Assembly: GCF_003315135.1 (NCBI RefSeq)
Contig: NZ_QNRK01000024.1
Coordinates: 1-64,000, forward strand
Source of the DNA: Roseiarcus fermentans
Lineage (GTDB): Bacteria > Pseudomonadota > Alphaproteobacteria > Rhizobiales > Beijerinckiaceae
Length of the DNA: 64,000 bases
Reading direction: 5' to 3'
The notes under the pieces are model-generated. The model worked only from the letters and a program-made list of their open reading frames with translations. It had not been told where the DNA came from and ran no database searches. Numbering within the stretch: position 1 is the first letter of the stretch; each line of letters opens with the position of its first letter. The position numbers and the translations under genes are program-made. This document shows, piece after piece, positions 8,206 through 18,106 of the stretch.

Positions 8206-10356
8206 CTAAACCGGCGGCGCGCGGCCGGCAAGACGGGCTTTCGGATGGGGCGACTTGGGTCGACGCCCGAACCGCCCCGCTTCCGCCATCCACCCGGCCA
8301 CGATCATCCCCAGGAGCACGGCCAGCCCGAAGAAGCCCGAGGCCAGCGACGTCGAGCGGGCGCCGATCAGTTCGCTCGAACCTGTCCGCTTGATCCCGAT
8401 ATAGCCGCCTCCCGCGTAAAAGGGCGCGGGGTTGAGGCCGACGATGCGCGGAACGTTCGCGTCGTCCGCCTTGGTCTCCGAGAGCCGGCGCGCCGAGCCC
8501 CCGGTCGCCTCGGCGAGCGGCCTCAGCTTCTCGGTCGTCGAGACGACGTCGCGCATCTCGAGCGGGTTCTCGGGGCCGACGTTGACGAGCGCGACATGCT
8601 CGCCGTCCTCGGCGCGGTAAAGCCCGAAACGGTCGACGGTGGTCTGCGCGCGGCTGAGGCCCGGGGCGACGGCGGCGAAGGCGAGTGGGGTCCTCGTTCC
8701 GTCCGGCCCGATGAGGACCGTCTCCCGCGCCTCCCCGCTGACGCTCTGCCGCTCGACGGTGATCGCGCGGCCGTGGGCGCTCGCGCGCAGCGCCTCCTCC
8801 TCGAGCTCCGGTTCCTTCATCAGCCAGTGCGCCAGGCGGCGAAGGAGGTCGAGATAGGGGCCGCCGCCGTCGTAGCCGCGCGCCCAGAGCCAGATCTGGT
8901 CGCTGAGCAGCAGCGCGACCCGGCCCTTGTCGACGCGCGACAACACGAGCAGCGGCCGGTTGTCCGGCCCCGTCATCACCGTCTGCCCGTCGGTGGCCTT
9001 CGCCCCCACGAGCCGGAACCACCGGCCGAGCGTCGGCGGGTCCCCGGTCCCGTCGGGGCCGACGAGGCCGCGGGTGACCGGGTGACGAAGGCCGAGTTCG
9101 GCAGCCTGCGGCCGGAACGGCGCCTCGAGGTCCTCGCCCGTCGGCTCGGCCGGCGTGATGGCGCCGAGCGGCGAATAGTAGAGCCCGTCCGGGGTCGAAT
9201 ATTCGGGACCCTCCGCCATCAGGAGCGCGCCGCCGCGGCGGACGTAGTCCGCGATGTTCTCGAGGTAAGCGTAAGGCAGGATCGACTGCTGCGCGTAGCG
9301 GTCGAAAATGATCAGGTCGAAGTCCTTGATCTTGCGCCCGAACAGATCCGCGACCGGGAAGGCGATCAGCGACAGCTCGTTGATCGGCACCCCGTCGCCG
9401 CCCTTTTCCGGCGGACGCAGGATGGTGAAATGCACGAGGTCGACGTTGGCGTCCGACTTCAGGAGATTGCGCCACATGCGCTCGCCCGGATGCGGCTTGC
9501 CCGAGACGAGCAGCACGCGCAGCTTGTCGCGCACGCCGTCGATGTCGACCACCGCCCGATCGCCCTCGGTCGTCAGCTCGCCGGGGACCGGGGCGATCTC
9601 GAGCTCGACCACATTCCGGCCGGCGTGCTCGATCGGCGTCTTCACCTCGATGCGCTCGCCGACCGCGGCGTCGATCGTGGCGATCGTTTCGCCGTCACGG
9701 CGCACAGTGAGCCTGACCGGCTCGCCCTGGCTCGCGCTGTCGAGGACGCGCGCGGCGATCGTTTGATCCTTGCCGACGATGCCGTAACGCGGCGCCTCGA
9801 TCAGCTCGATCCGGCGCTGCCGCTCGCCTTCGTGGCCGGTGATCAGGGCGTGCAGCGGCGCGTTGAACCCGAGCGCCGAAGCGGCTCCGGGGATGTCGTG
9901 GACGTCGCCGTCGGTGATCAGGATCGCGCCGCCCACGCGGTCGGGCGGCGCGTCGGCGAGGGCGCCGCGGAGCGCCGCGAACAGCCGCGTCCCCTCGGTG
10001 TCGGATTCCGCGCGCGAGGTCTCGACGACGCGCAGGTCGACGTCGCCCAGAGCCTTGAGGCGCGCTTCGACCTCGTCGCGCGCCTGGTCGGTCTGGCGCG
10101 GGCGATCGCCGAGCTGCTGGCTTTCCGAGCGGTCGACCACGACCGCCACGATGTCCTTCAGCGGCCGGCGGTTCTCCTGAACCAGATTGGGATCGGCGAG
10201 GCCGACGAGGGCGAGCGCGAAGGCGGCGGCCCTCAGCCAGGCTCCCGGCGCCCGCCGCCAGACGAGCGCCGCCGCGATCGCGAGCGCCGCCGCGGCCAGG
10301 CCATAGAGGAGCCAGAGGGGGACGAGCGGGGCGAAGTCGATCGACCAGGACGTCAC
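8206..10356 (-). CDS. Membrane protein with glutamine-amidotransferase-like/VWA-like domain
   Basis: A 716-aa protein. Two N-terminal membrane helices are seen (PLWLLYGLAAAALAIAAALV and a following AFALALVGLADP), then a periplasmic or cytosolic region with VVVDRSESQQ, resembling a VWA MIDAS start, a GGALLMAEGPEYS segment typical of class I glutamine-amidotransferase-like folds, and a C-terminal helix (GFFGLAVLLGMIVAGWMAE). The GTG start overlaps the DUF4159 stop by 4 bp. It is the fourth member of a moxR-DUF58-DUF4159 cluster; homologues are often annotated only as conserved membrane proteins. Function unknown. Confidence 0.8.
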   Translation of the reverse strand: MTSWSIDFAPLVPLWLLYGLAAAALAIAAALVWRRAPGAWLRAAAFALALVGLADPNLVQENRRPLKDIVAVVVDRSESQQLGDRPRQTDQARDEVEARLKALGDVDLRVVETSRAESDTEGTRLFAALRGALADAPPDRVGGAILITDGDVHDIPGAASALGFNAPLHALITGHEGERQRRIELIEAPRYGIVGKDQTIAARVLDSASQGEPVRLTVRRDGETIATIDAAVGERIEVKTPIEHAGRNVVELEIAPVPGELTTEGDRAVVDIDGVRDKLRVLLVSGKPHPGERMWRNLLKSDANVDLVHFTILRPPEKGGDGVPINELSLIAFPVADLFGRKIKDFDLIIFDRYAQQSILPYAYLENIADYVRRGGALLMAEGPEYSTPDGLYYSPLGAITPAEPTGEDLEAPFRPQAAELGLRHPVTRGLVGPDGTGDPPTLGRWFRLVGAKATDGQTVMTGPDNRPLLVLSRVDKGRVALLLSDQIWLWARGYDGGGPYLDLLRRLAHWLMKEPELEEEALRASAHGRAITVERQSVSGEARETVLIGPDGTRTPLAFAAVAPGLSRAQTTVDRFGLYRAEDGEHVALVNVGPENPLEMRDVVSTTEKLRPLAEATGGSARRLSETKADDANVPRIVGLNPAPFYAGGGYIGIKRTGSSELIGARSTSLASGFFGLAVLLGMIVAGWMAEAGRFGRRPKSPHPKARLAGRAPPV

Positions 10357-13133
10357 CGCGTCAGCCTTTCGATGATGTCCTTGGCGTGAACCTGGTCGGC
10401 CTTGTAGTTCCCGGTGAGGGTGTACATGACAATGTTGACGCCGCTGCGGAAGGCCAGCTCGCGCTGCCGGGCGCCGCCGGGAACGAGCGGATAGAGCGCG
10501 CGCCCATCGGCGTCCGTCGCCCAGCCGCCGGCGAGATCGTCCGATACGATGATGATCGGCGACACGCTGTCGCCTGCGCGCACCGGCCTCGGCGCCCGGT
10601 CGTTCGGGTCGGGCGACGGCAGCGCCTCGACCCAGGTCTGGCCGATCGCGGTCCGGCCGACGATGCGGTCGAGCAGATAGAACGTCTTGGTCAGCACGTG
10701 ATCGCGGGGGGCGGGTTCGAGCTGCGGCACGTCGACGCCGTCGAGCAGCGCGCGCAGCCACAGAGCCTCCGGCGTCGGCGGACCGCCCGGACTGGCGACG
10801 AGCGCGTCGCGGGTGTCGAACACGACCGTGCCGCCGTTCTTCATGTAGGCCGCCAGGCGCGCCCGGGCCCCAGGGGCCGGTTGGGGCCGCCCGGCCACGA
10901 TCGGCCAGTAGAGCACCGGATAGAAGGCCAGTTCGTCGCGCGCCGGTTCGACCGCGACGGGGTCGGCGAGTTCGGCCGAGGTGCGGTTCGACAGCACGCG
11001 GGTCAGCGCGGCGAGCCCGAGTCGGGAGGTCTCGTCGACGGTCGGATCGCCGGTCGTGACGTAGGCGAGCCGGGTCGACAGCGCCGCGTCCATGTCCCGG
11101 GCGCTGACGGCCGTGTCCGCGGCCCGGGCGGCGTCCGGATGAGTCGCGGCGCCGAGCGCGGCGGCGACGATCATCGCCGCGAACGCGCCGCGCCCGCGCA
11201 GCCGCGCGCCCGCCCCGATCCACTGCGAGAGAAGCGCATCGACCATCAGTCCGACGAGGGCGATCGGCAGCAGCCAGGCGCGCAGGTCGACCGGCGGCGC
11301 CGAATCGAGCGCGTCCAGGCGCACCGCGAGCGGGCCGTAATCGGCGCGCGCCAGCGTCTGCCCAGCGGCGAGAGCGTTGACCGCGCGCAAGGATTCCGGC
11401 GCGCCGTACAGGCCGGGCGGGTGGGCGGCGTCGCCGACGCCGGCGAAATCGGCGGCGATCGGCTCGGCCACGGAGGGCGGAACGCCGAGCGCGCCGAACC
11501 CGTTCAGCGTCCGCCACGGCGGAAGGCTCGCCGCGCGCGCGCGCCCGCCCGCGGCGTCCGCCGCGCCGCTGGACGAATCGGCCTCGGCCACGACCCGACG
11601 CAGCAGGTCGACGAACAGGCCCGACAGCGGCAGGTTCGACCAGGTCGTGTCGGCCGTGACGTGAAAGAGCACGATCAGGCCCTTGCCGCGGCGCGCCGCG
11701 GTGACGAGCGGCGTGCCGTCGGCGAGGCGCGCCCAGGTCTTGTCGGCGAGGCCCTCCTCCGGCTCCGCCAGCACCTGCCGCGACACCGTCACCTCGTCGG
11801 GGACGGGCAGGCCGAAGAACGGGCTCGTCTTCTCGAACGGCGCCACATGTCTGGGCGCATCCCACGACAGCGCGCCGCCGAGCGTCCGGCCGCCGCGCCG
11901 GAGCGCGGTCGGGGTGAAGTCGTCGTCGCCCGCCGCGAGCCGGGCGCCGGCGAAGCGGACGAGCACGCCGCCGTCGTCGAGAAACCGCTGCACCGCGTCG
12001 CGCTCGGGCCCCGGCGCGATGCTCATGTCGGCGATGGCGAGGACCGAGGGCTTTTCCGCCAGCAGCGACACGATCGGATCGCTCGCCGAATCCCGCCACT
12101 CGCTGACGTCGGCGAACAGCTCGAGCGCGCGCCTGAGATAGTAGCCCGGCGCGATCAGCGGTTGCGCCGCGTCGGCGCTCGTCCCCGTCGCGATCGCGAC
12201 CCGGCGTCGCCGCGAGCGATCGTCGATCAGCCAGGTCGCGCCGGCGGAGCGATCGCCGTCGATCACGAGACTCTGGACCTGGTTGCGCAGTTCGACCGGC
12301 AGGTCGAAGCGGACCTCGGCTGCGGCGCCGGCGGCGAAGTCGAACGGCGCGCGCCCGATCTCCCGTCCCTGCGCGTCGAGCGCGCGCGCGACCCCGCGCG
12401 CCGGCGCGCCCGGGTCAGACCGGACGAGCCGCGCCGCGAGCGTGCCCGCCTCGTTGTCGGCGCCTGCGACGGCGCGCGCGCCGGACCCGTCGGTCACGAC
12501 CTCGGCCGACCGGGCGAGCCCCGCGAGGCGGGACGCGAACGCGCCGGCGCCCCCGAGTTCGACGCCGTCGGCGATCCACAGCACGTCCGTCCCCGGCCGC
12601 GCGGCGAGGTACGGCTCGATCGCCGGCAGCGCCGCCGCCCGCGACGAAGCGTAGGGGGTCGGCGCGAGCGAGCGCAGCCGCCCCTCGATCTCCCCCGCAT
12701 CGAGCGGCGCGATCGCCCGGCCGGTCTCCGAGAACGCCTTGAGGGCGACCGCGCGCCCGGCCCTCGCGGCCGCGCTCATCTGTCGCTCGGCGAACGCGAT
12801 CCGCTTCTCGAATGTCGGCGCCGCCGGCCAGCCGTCGTCGATCAGGACCAGGAGCGGCCCCGATCCCGCCGGCCCGGCGAGCGCGCGCCACAGCGGTTGC
12901 GCCATCGCCACGATGACGAGCGCCGCGATCGCCAGCCGCAAGAGGAGGATCGGCCAGGGCGTCCTCGCCGGCTCGGTCTCGTTGGTCGACAGCCCGAGAA
13001 GCAGCCGCAGCGGCGGAAAGCTCACGCGCCGCGGCGCAGGCGGGGTTACGCGCAGGAGGTAGTAGAGCGCGCCGAGGCCGGCCAGGACGACCAGGACGGC
13101 GGGCGCGCCGAACGCGAGCGGGAGACCGAGCAT
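10353..13133 (-). CDS. BatA/DUF4159-domain membrane protein
   Basis: A 926-aa protein. The N-terminus has the double-membrane-helix BatA-type domain (LAFGAPAVLVVLAGLGALYY, then RTPWPILLLRLAIAALVIVA). A degenerate VWA-like region follows (LLVLIDDGWPAA). Further helices occur around residues 620-660. The C-terminal ~210 residues match DUF4159 (MKNGGTVVFDTRDAL, FYLLDRIVGRT). It starts 4 bp after the DUF58 stop and overlaps the next gene by 4 bp. MoxR/DUF58/BatA sets are thought to assist maturation of envelope or metal-containing complexes; the client here is unknown. Confidence 0.85.
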   Translation of the reverse strand: MLGLPLAFGAPAVLVVLAGLGALYYLLRVTPPAPRRVSFPPLRLLLGLSTNETEPARTPWPILLLRLAIAALVIVAMAQPLWRALAGPAGSGPLLVLIDDGWPAAPTFEKRIAFAERQMSAAARAGRAVALKAFSETGRAIAPLDAGEIEGRLRSLAPTPYASSRAAALPAIEPYLAARPGTDVLWIADGVELGGAGAFASRLAGLARSAEVVTDGSGARAVAGADNEAGTLAARLVRSDPGAPARGVARALDAQGREIGRAPFDFAAGAAAEVRFDLPVELRNQVQSLVIDGDRSAGATWLIDDRSRRRRVAIATGTSADAAQPLIAPGYYLRRALELFADVSEWRDSASDPIVSLLAEKPSVLAIADMSIAPGPERDAVQRFLDDGGVLVRFAGARLAAGDDDFTPTALRRGGRTLGGALSWDAPRHVAPFEKTSPFFGLPVPDEVTVSRQVLAEPEEGLADKTWARLADGTPLVTAARRGKGLIVLFHVTADTTWSNLPLSGLFVDLLRRVVAEADSSSGAADAAGGRARAASLPPWRTLNGFGALGVPPSVAEPIAADFAGVGDAAHPPGLYGAPESLRAVNALAAGQTLARADYGPLAVRLDALDSAPPVDLRAWLLPIALVGLMVDALLSQWIGAGARLRGRGAFAAMIVAAALGAATHPDAARAADTAVSARDMDAALSTRLAYVTTGDPTVDETSRLGLAALTRVLSNRTSAELADPVAVEPARDELAFYPVLYWPIVAGRPQPAPGARARLAAYMKNGGTVVFDTRDALVASPGGPPTPEALWLRALLDGVDVPQLEPAPRDHVLTKTFYLLDRIVGRTAIGQTWVEALPSPDPNDRAPRPVRAGDSVSPIIIVSDDLAGGWATDADGRALYPLVPGGARQRELAFRSGVNIVMYTLTGNYKADQVHAKDIIERLTR

Positions 13134-13137
13134 GGCG

Positions 13138-14043
13138 TCAGGCGCTCCGGATTCCTGCGCCGATCTCCGGCGCGGACAGGCGCATGCGCAGCGTCAGCAG
13201 GACCTCTGCGACGGAGGCGTCGGTCCGGTGCAGGCTCATTCCCCAGCCGAGCCGCGAACAGATCTGCTTCAATTCGTCCCGGTGGGCGGAAAGCAGGGCG
13301 AGATAGGCTTCGCGCAGGGACTGCGCCTTCGGCGCCAGGAGGCGCATCGACCCCCCCGGGTGCTGGAACTCGACATGGCCCGTGTAGGGATAGGTCTCCT
13401 CGATCGGATCGGCGACCGTCACGATTTCCCCGACCGCGCCGTTCGCCGCGATCGTCCGGAGCCTCCGCTCGGTCTCGGACGCCGGGCCGAGAAAATCGCC
13501 GACGAGCAGGACGAGGGAGCGCGCGCTGGCGGGCGCCGGCGGCGGCAGCGGCGCGTCGGAAGCCCCGTTCAGGCGTTCGTCAGTCGCGATCGCCTCCGCC
13601 AGGCTCTCGATCACCCCCGCCGTCGCCATCGGTCGCGTCAGCCCGAGCAACCCGGCGCGCTCGCCGCTGCCGACGCAGAGATCGGCGAAGGCGAGCGCGA
13701 TGACCGCGGCGCGGTCGATCTTGGTCGCCGGCGCGAGGCTCGACCCGAAACGCATCGAGGCGGACCGGTCGAACCAGATCCAGACCGTGTGGGCCGATTC
13801 CCATTCCCGTTCGCGCACGAAGGCGTGCTCCCCTCGGGCGGACCGTCGCCAGTCGACCCGCGAGGACGGCTCCCCGGACACGAACGGCCGGAACTGCCAG
13901 AAGATTTCCCCGGAGCCGGCCTTGCGCCGCCCGTGGACGCCGTGACGCACGGTCTGCGCCACATTGCGCGAAGCGACGATGAGGCTCGGCAGTCTCGCGG
14001 ACAGGGTCGCGGCCTCGAGGCGGATCGACGGGGAGACGGTCAT
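13138..14043 (-). CDS. DUF58 domain protein
   Basis: A 301-aa protein with the DUF58 core: GEIFWQFRPFVSGEPSSRVDWRRSAR followed by a VWA-like segment IWFDRSASMRFGSS, where DRSAS resembles the DxSxS metal site. DUF58 proteins are the usual partner of MoxR ATPases. It begins 37 bp after moxR and ends 4 bp before the DUF4159 gene. No signal peptide or membrane helix is obvious, so a cytoplasmic or membrane-associated role is likely. Confidence 0.9.
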   Translation of the reverse strand: MTVSPSIRLEAATLSARLPSLIVASRNVAQTVRHGVHGRRKAGSGEIFWQFRPFVSGEPSSRVDWRRSARGEHAFVREREWESAHTVWIWFDRSASMRFGSSLAPATKIDRAAVIALAFADLCVGSGERAGLLGLTRPMATAGVIESLAEAIATDERLNGASDAPLPPPAPASARSLVLLVGDFLGPASETERRLRTIAANGAVGEIVTVADPIEETYPYTGHVEFQHPGGSMRLLAPKAQSLREAYLALLSAHRDELKQICSRLGWGMSLHRTDASVAEVLLTLRMRLSAPEIGAGIRSA

Positions 14044-14080
14044 GGCGGCGGCAATGGGCGAAGTCCCGACGTTCGCGCCC

Positions 14081-15082
<1,002 letters not shown>

Positions 15083-15215
15083 GTCCAGTCCCTCTTCGCC
15101 ACAGAACCCCTCGCTGGTTTCGCTTTTGCGCCGGCGGCGATACATTGCGTCGGTCGCAACATGATCGAACCGCACCATGCCCCCGCCAAACTCGCCCACA
15201 AACGAGCGCCAGAAT

Positions 15216-15800
15216 ATGGCGGACCTCACGAAATCTCCGGACGCCGCGCTTGCGGGGCTGGGAGAGCTCGCCGCGCGCCGGGGACCTGCGCCGGTGCATC
15301 TGTGGAACCCGCCCGACTGCGGCGACATCGACATGCGGATCGCCGCCGACGGCGTCTGGCATTATTGCGGCTCGCCGATCGGCCGGCCGGCGCTCGTCCG
15401 GCTGTTCGCGTCGATCCTGCGCAAGGACGGCGATCGCTTTTGTCTCGTCACGCCGGTCGAAAAGGTCGGCGTCAAGGTCGACGACGCCCCGTTCCTCGCC
15501 GTCGAGATGCGGGTCGGGTCGAGCGAGCGCGGGCAGGCGCTGACTTTCCGGACCAATGTCGACGACGAGGTGGCGGTCGACGACGAGCACCCGCTCCGTT
15601 TCGAGCCCGGCGCCGCCGATGGCCTGAAGCCCTATGTCCGCGTGCGCGGCGATCTGTGGGCCCTGGTCAAGCGGGCGCTGTTCTACGATCTCGTCGCCCT
15701 CGGCGTCTGCGAGCGTTCCGGCGGCGCTTCGTGGTTCGGGGTGCGTTCGGGCGGCGTCTTCTTCCCCATGTGTCCGGCAAGCGAGATCGAGGGCCTTTGA
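15216..15800 (+). CDS. DUF1285 family protein
   Basis: A 194-aa protein matching DUF1285: HLWNPPDCGDIDMRIAADG near the N-terminus, GSPIGRPALVRLFASILR, and FLAVEMRVG. The family has no established function. Another in-frame ATG lies at 15177. Neither has a strong ribosome-binding site, so the start is uncertain. It is divergent from moxR. Its stop overlaps the TTG start of the NUDIX gene by 3 bp (TTGA), opening a tightly packed run with the NUDIX, DUF6111 and CCA-enzyme genes. Confidence 0.88.
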   Translation: MADLTKSPDAALAGLGELAARRGPAPVHLWNPPDCGDIDMRIAADGVWHYCGSPIGRPALVRLFASILRKDGDRFCLVTPVEKVGVKVDDAPFLAVEMRVGSSERGQALTFRTNVDDEVAVDDEHPLRFEPGAADGLKPYVRVRGDLWALVKRALFYDLVALGVCERSGGASWFGVRSGGVFFPMCPASEIEGL

Positions 15801-16456
15801 CCATCGTCGATGTGACCGGCCTCGATCGCGAATCGTTCTCGGCGCTGGCGCGGCGCCGGCTCAAGGCGACGCTGACGCTCGACGACCTGACCAGCCCCGG
15901 CGCGCCGAAATCCAGCGACTTTCTCCTGAGCGGCCTCGTTCCCGACGCCGCCCTGATCGCCCGGGCGCGGCCGGCCGCGGTGCTCGCGCCGATCGTGGCG
16001 CGGCCGGAGGGCCTGACCGTGCTGCTCACCCTGCGCGCCTCGCACCTGAGCACCCATTCCGGGCAGATCGCGTTTCCCGGAGGCAAGATCGATCCGGGCG
16101 AAACCCCGCTGGAGGCGGCGCTGCGGGAAGCCCAGGAGGAAGTCGGTCTCGATCCCGCCTTCATCGAGCCGCTCGGCTGGCTCGATCCCTATCTGACGGG
16201 AACCGGGTTCCGGATCGCGCCGCTGGTGGCGATCGTCGATCCCGGCTTCACCTTGTCGATCAACGCGCGCGAGGTCGACGAGGCCTTCGAGACGCCGCTC
16301 GCCTTCCTGATGGACGCGGCCAATCATCGGGTGGACGAGCGCGAATGGCAGGGCCGGGTGCGAAGATTCTACGCCATGCCGCACGAGGGCCGGTATATCT
16401 GGGGCGCGACCGCTGGAATCCTGCGGATCCTGTACGAGAAGCTTGTCGCCTCATGA
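15797..16456 (+). CDS. CoA pyrophosphatase-type NUDIX hydrolase
   Basis: A 219-aa NUDIX hydrolase. The complete NUDIX box G-x5-E-x7-REUxEExGU is present, starting GGKIDPGETPLEAALREA and ending QEEVGL. It is preceded by THSGQIAFPGG, which is typical of the CoA pyrophosphatase (NudL/YeaB) subgroup. The start is TTG 15797, overlapping the previous stop as TTGA; GTG 15812 is an alternative. It is translationally coupled to both neighbours. NUDIX next to a CCA-adding enzyme is a frequent order in Hyphomicrobiales. Confidence 0.9.
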   Translation: MTIVDVTGLDRESFSALARRRLKATLTLDDLTSPGAPKSSDFLLSGLVPDAALIARARPAAVLAPIVARPEGLTVLLTLRASHLSTHSGQIAFPGGKIDPGETPLEAALREAQEEVGLDPAFIEPLGWLDPYLTGTGFRIAPLVAIVDPGFTLSINAREVDEAFETPLAFLMDAANHRVDEREWQGRVRRFYAMPHEGRYIWGATAGILRILYEKLVAS

Positions 16457-16713
16457 GCCGCGCCGTCCTCGAACCGCTCGCGCTGTTTCTCACGCCGTTT
16501 GCGGTCTACGCGATCTATCTCGTCCTGCGGGCGCGATGGCCGCTCGAAGTCGAGCACTGGACCGGCGTCCGGGTCTCGATTCTGACCGTCATCGGCGTCG
16601 CGGCCGCGATCCTCGGCCTCGTGGCCGTCAACCTGTTCGCGCCCCGCGGCCAAGGTGCGTATGTTCCGGCGCATCGGGAGAACGGCGTGCTGGTCCCGGG
16701 GCGCTTCGAGTGA
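16453..16713 (+). CDS. DUF6111 small membrane protein
   Basis: An 86-aa protein with two membrane helices (about residues 7-25, LALFLTPFAVYAIYLVLRA, and about 42-63, ILTVIGVAAAILGLVAVNLF) and a short polar tail RENGVLVPGRFE. Its ATG overlaps the NUDIX stop by 4 bp, and its own stop overlaps the GTG of the CCA enzyme. The family is conserved at this position in related genomes but has no known function. Confidence 0.85.
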   Translation: MSRAVLEPLALFLTPFAVYAIYLVLRARWPLEVEHWTGVRVSILTVIGVAAAILGLVAVNLFAPRGQGAYVPAHRENGVLVPGRFE

Positions 16714-17969
16714 CCGGCCTTCCCGGCGCCGAGGCGGGCCGGTTGAGGACCTGCGAAGCGCTCGGTCGCAGGCCTCTCGCCGACGCGCTCGCGGCGCTGA
16801 ACGACGGCGACGTCGAGACGCGGGTGGTCGGCGGCGCCGTCCGCGATCTGGCCCTCGGCCTCGAGCCGGAAGACTTCGACCTCGCCACCACCGCCTTGCC
16901 CAGCGAGACGATCCGGCGCGCCGAGGCCGCGGGATTCAAGGTCGCGCCCACGGGCATCGACCACGGCACGGTGACGCTGATCATGCTCGGCCGGACGATC
17001 GAGACGACGACGCTGCGCGAGGACGTCGAGACCGACGGCCGCCGGGCGAGGGTCGTCTTCGGCCGGGATTTCCTCGCCGACGCGCGCCGCCGCGACTTCA
17101 CCATCAACGCCCTCTCGCTCGACGCCGAGGGGCGGATCTTCGATCCGCTCGGCGGCCTCGAGGATCTCGCCGCCGGCCGCGTCCGCTTCATCGGCGACGC
17201 GGACGCACGCATCGGCGAGGATCATCTCCGCATTCTCCGGTTCTTCCGGTTCTCGGCGCGGTTCGGGCGGGGCGCGCTCGATCCGCACGGCCTGAGCGCC
17301 GCGATCCGCAACCGCGCGAGCCTCGCGCGGCTGTCGCGGGAGCGGGTGCGCGCCGAAGTCCTCAAGCTGCTGGTCGCCCCGCACGTTCCCGAGGTCGTTC
17401 GGGCGATGGGGGAGGCGGGAATTCTGGCGGAATGCCTCGGCTTCTCGGCGCCCGACCGGCTGGCGCGCGCGGTCGCGATCGACACGGCGCCGGACGGGCT
17501 CTTGCGGCTGGCCGCGCTCGCCGTCTTCGTCGAGGAGGATTCGGAGCGCCTGCGCGAACGATTGCGTCTCTCGAACGGCGAAGGCGAGCGCCTGCGGCGG
17601 GCGGCCGCCGCGCTCGCGCCCCTGCATGGCCTCACGGTCGCCCCGTCGACCGACGCCCTGCGCCGTCTCCTGTTTCGCGCCGGCCGGCGCGGCGCGTCCG
17701 ACGCCCTGCTGCTCGCGCACGTCGAGTCCGGGGCCGCTGCGGACGACCCCGATTTCGCGCGCGCCCATCGCTTCCTGGCCGAGGCGCCGGCGCCGAAGTC
17801 GCCGGTCAGCGGAAAGTCGATCGTGGCCCGCGGCGCGGCGGCGGGGCGACGCGTCGGTGAGATCCTCAGAACCTTCGATGCGCTCTGGGAAGACGCGGGC
17901 TTTCCGACCGACAAGGCGACAATCGACAGGCTGGTGACCGCGGCCGAGGCGCCCGGACGCGCTCGATAG
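16710..17969 (+). CDS. CCA tRNA nucleotidyltransferase
   Basis: A 419-aa class II tRNA nucleotidyltransferase that builds or repairs the 3' CCA end of tRNAs. Seen: motif A VVGGAVRDLALG with EDFDLATTA (metal-binding aspartates), motif B RRRDFTINALSLD, and the DHLRILRFFRFSARFG block. The C-terminal ~200 residues are the helical tRNA-binding part. GTG 16710 overlaps the DUF6111 stop by 4 bp. It is the last gene of a four-gene overlapping run starting at 15216. Confidence 0.94.
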   Translation: MTGLPGAEAGRLRTCEALGRRPLADALAALNDGDVETRVVGGAVRDLALGLEPEDFDLATTALPSETIRRAEAAGFKVAPTGIDHGTVTLIMLGRTIETTTLREDVETDGRRARVVFGRDFLADARRRDFTINALSLDAEGRIFDPLGGLEDLAAGRVRFIGDADARIGEDHLRILRFFRFSARFGRGALDPHGLSAAIRNRASLARLSRERVRAEVLKLLVAPHVPEVVRAMGEAGILAECLGFSAPDRLARAVAIDTAPDGLLRLAALAVFVEEDSERLRERLRLSNGEGERLRRAAAALAPLHGLTVAPSTDALRRLLFRAGRRGASDALLLAHVESGAAADDPDFARAHRFLAEAPAPKSPVSGKSIVARGAAAGRRVGEILRTFDALWEDAGFPTDKATIDRLVTAAEAPGRAR

Positions 17970-18106
17970 CCGCCGATTTCGGAAAAGGGAGCCGGTCGAA
18001 CCCGGGCCGCCGCCGGCGTCGCCCCCAAGCTCTGAAAAAAATTGCAAAAAGGCCGCGAATTCCGCCTGACAAAGCGGGGATTCTGTGCCCTACTCCGACC
18101 GGACAC

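Noticed and set aside
10386-13703. Plus-strand open frame of over 1,100 codons opposite the DUF4159 and DUF58 genes
   Set aside because: Arg/Gly/Pro-rich low-complexity translation with no family motif. The minus strand carries clear domains. It is a GC-bias shadow.
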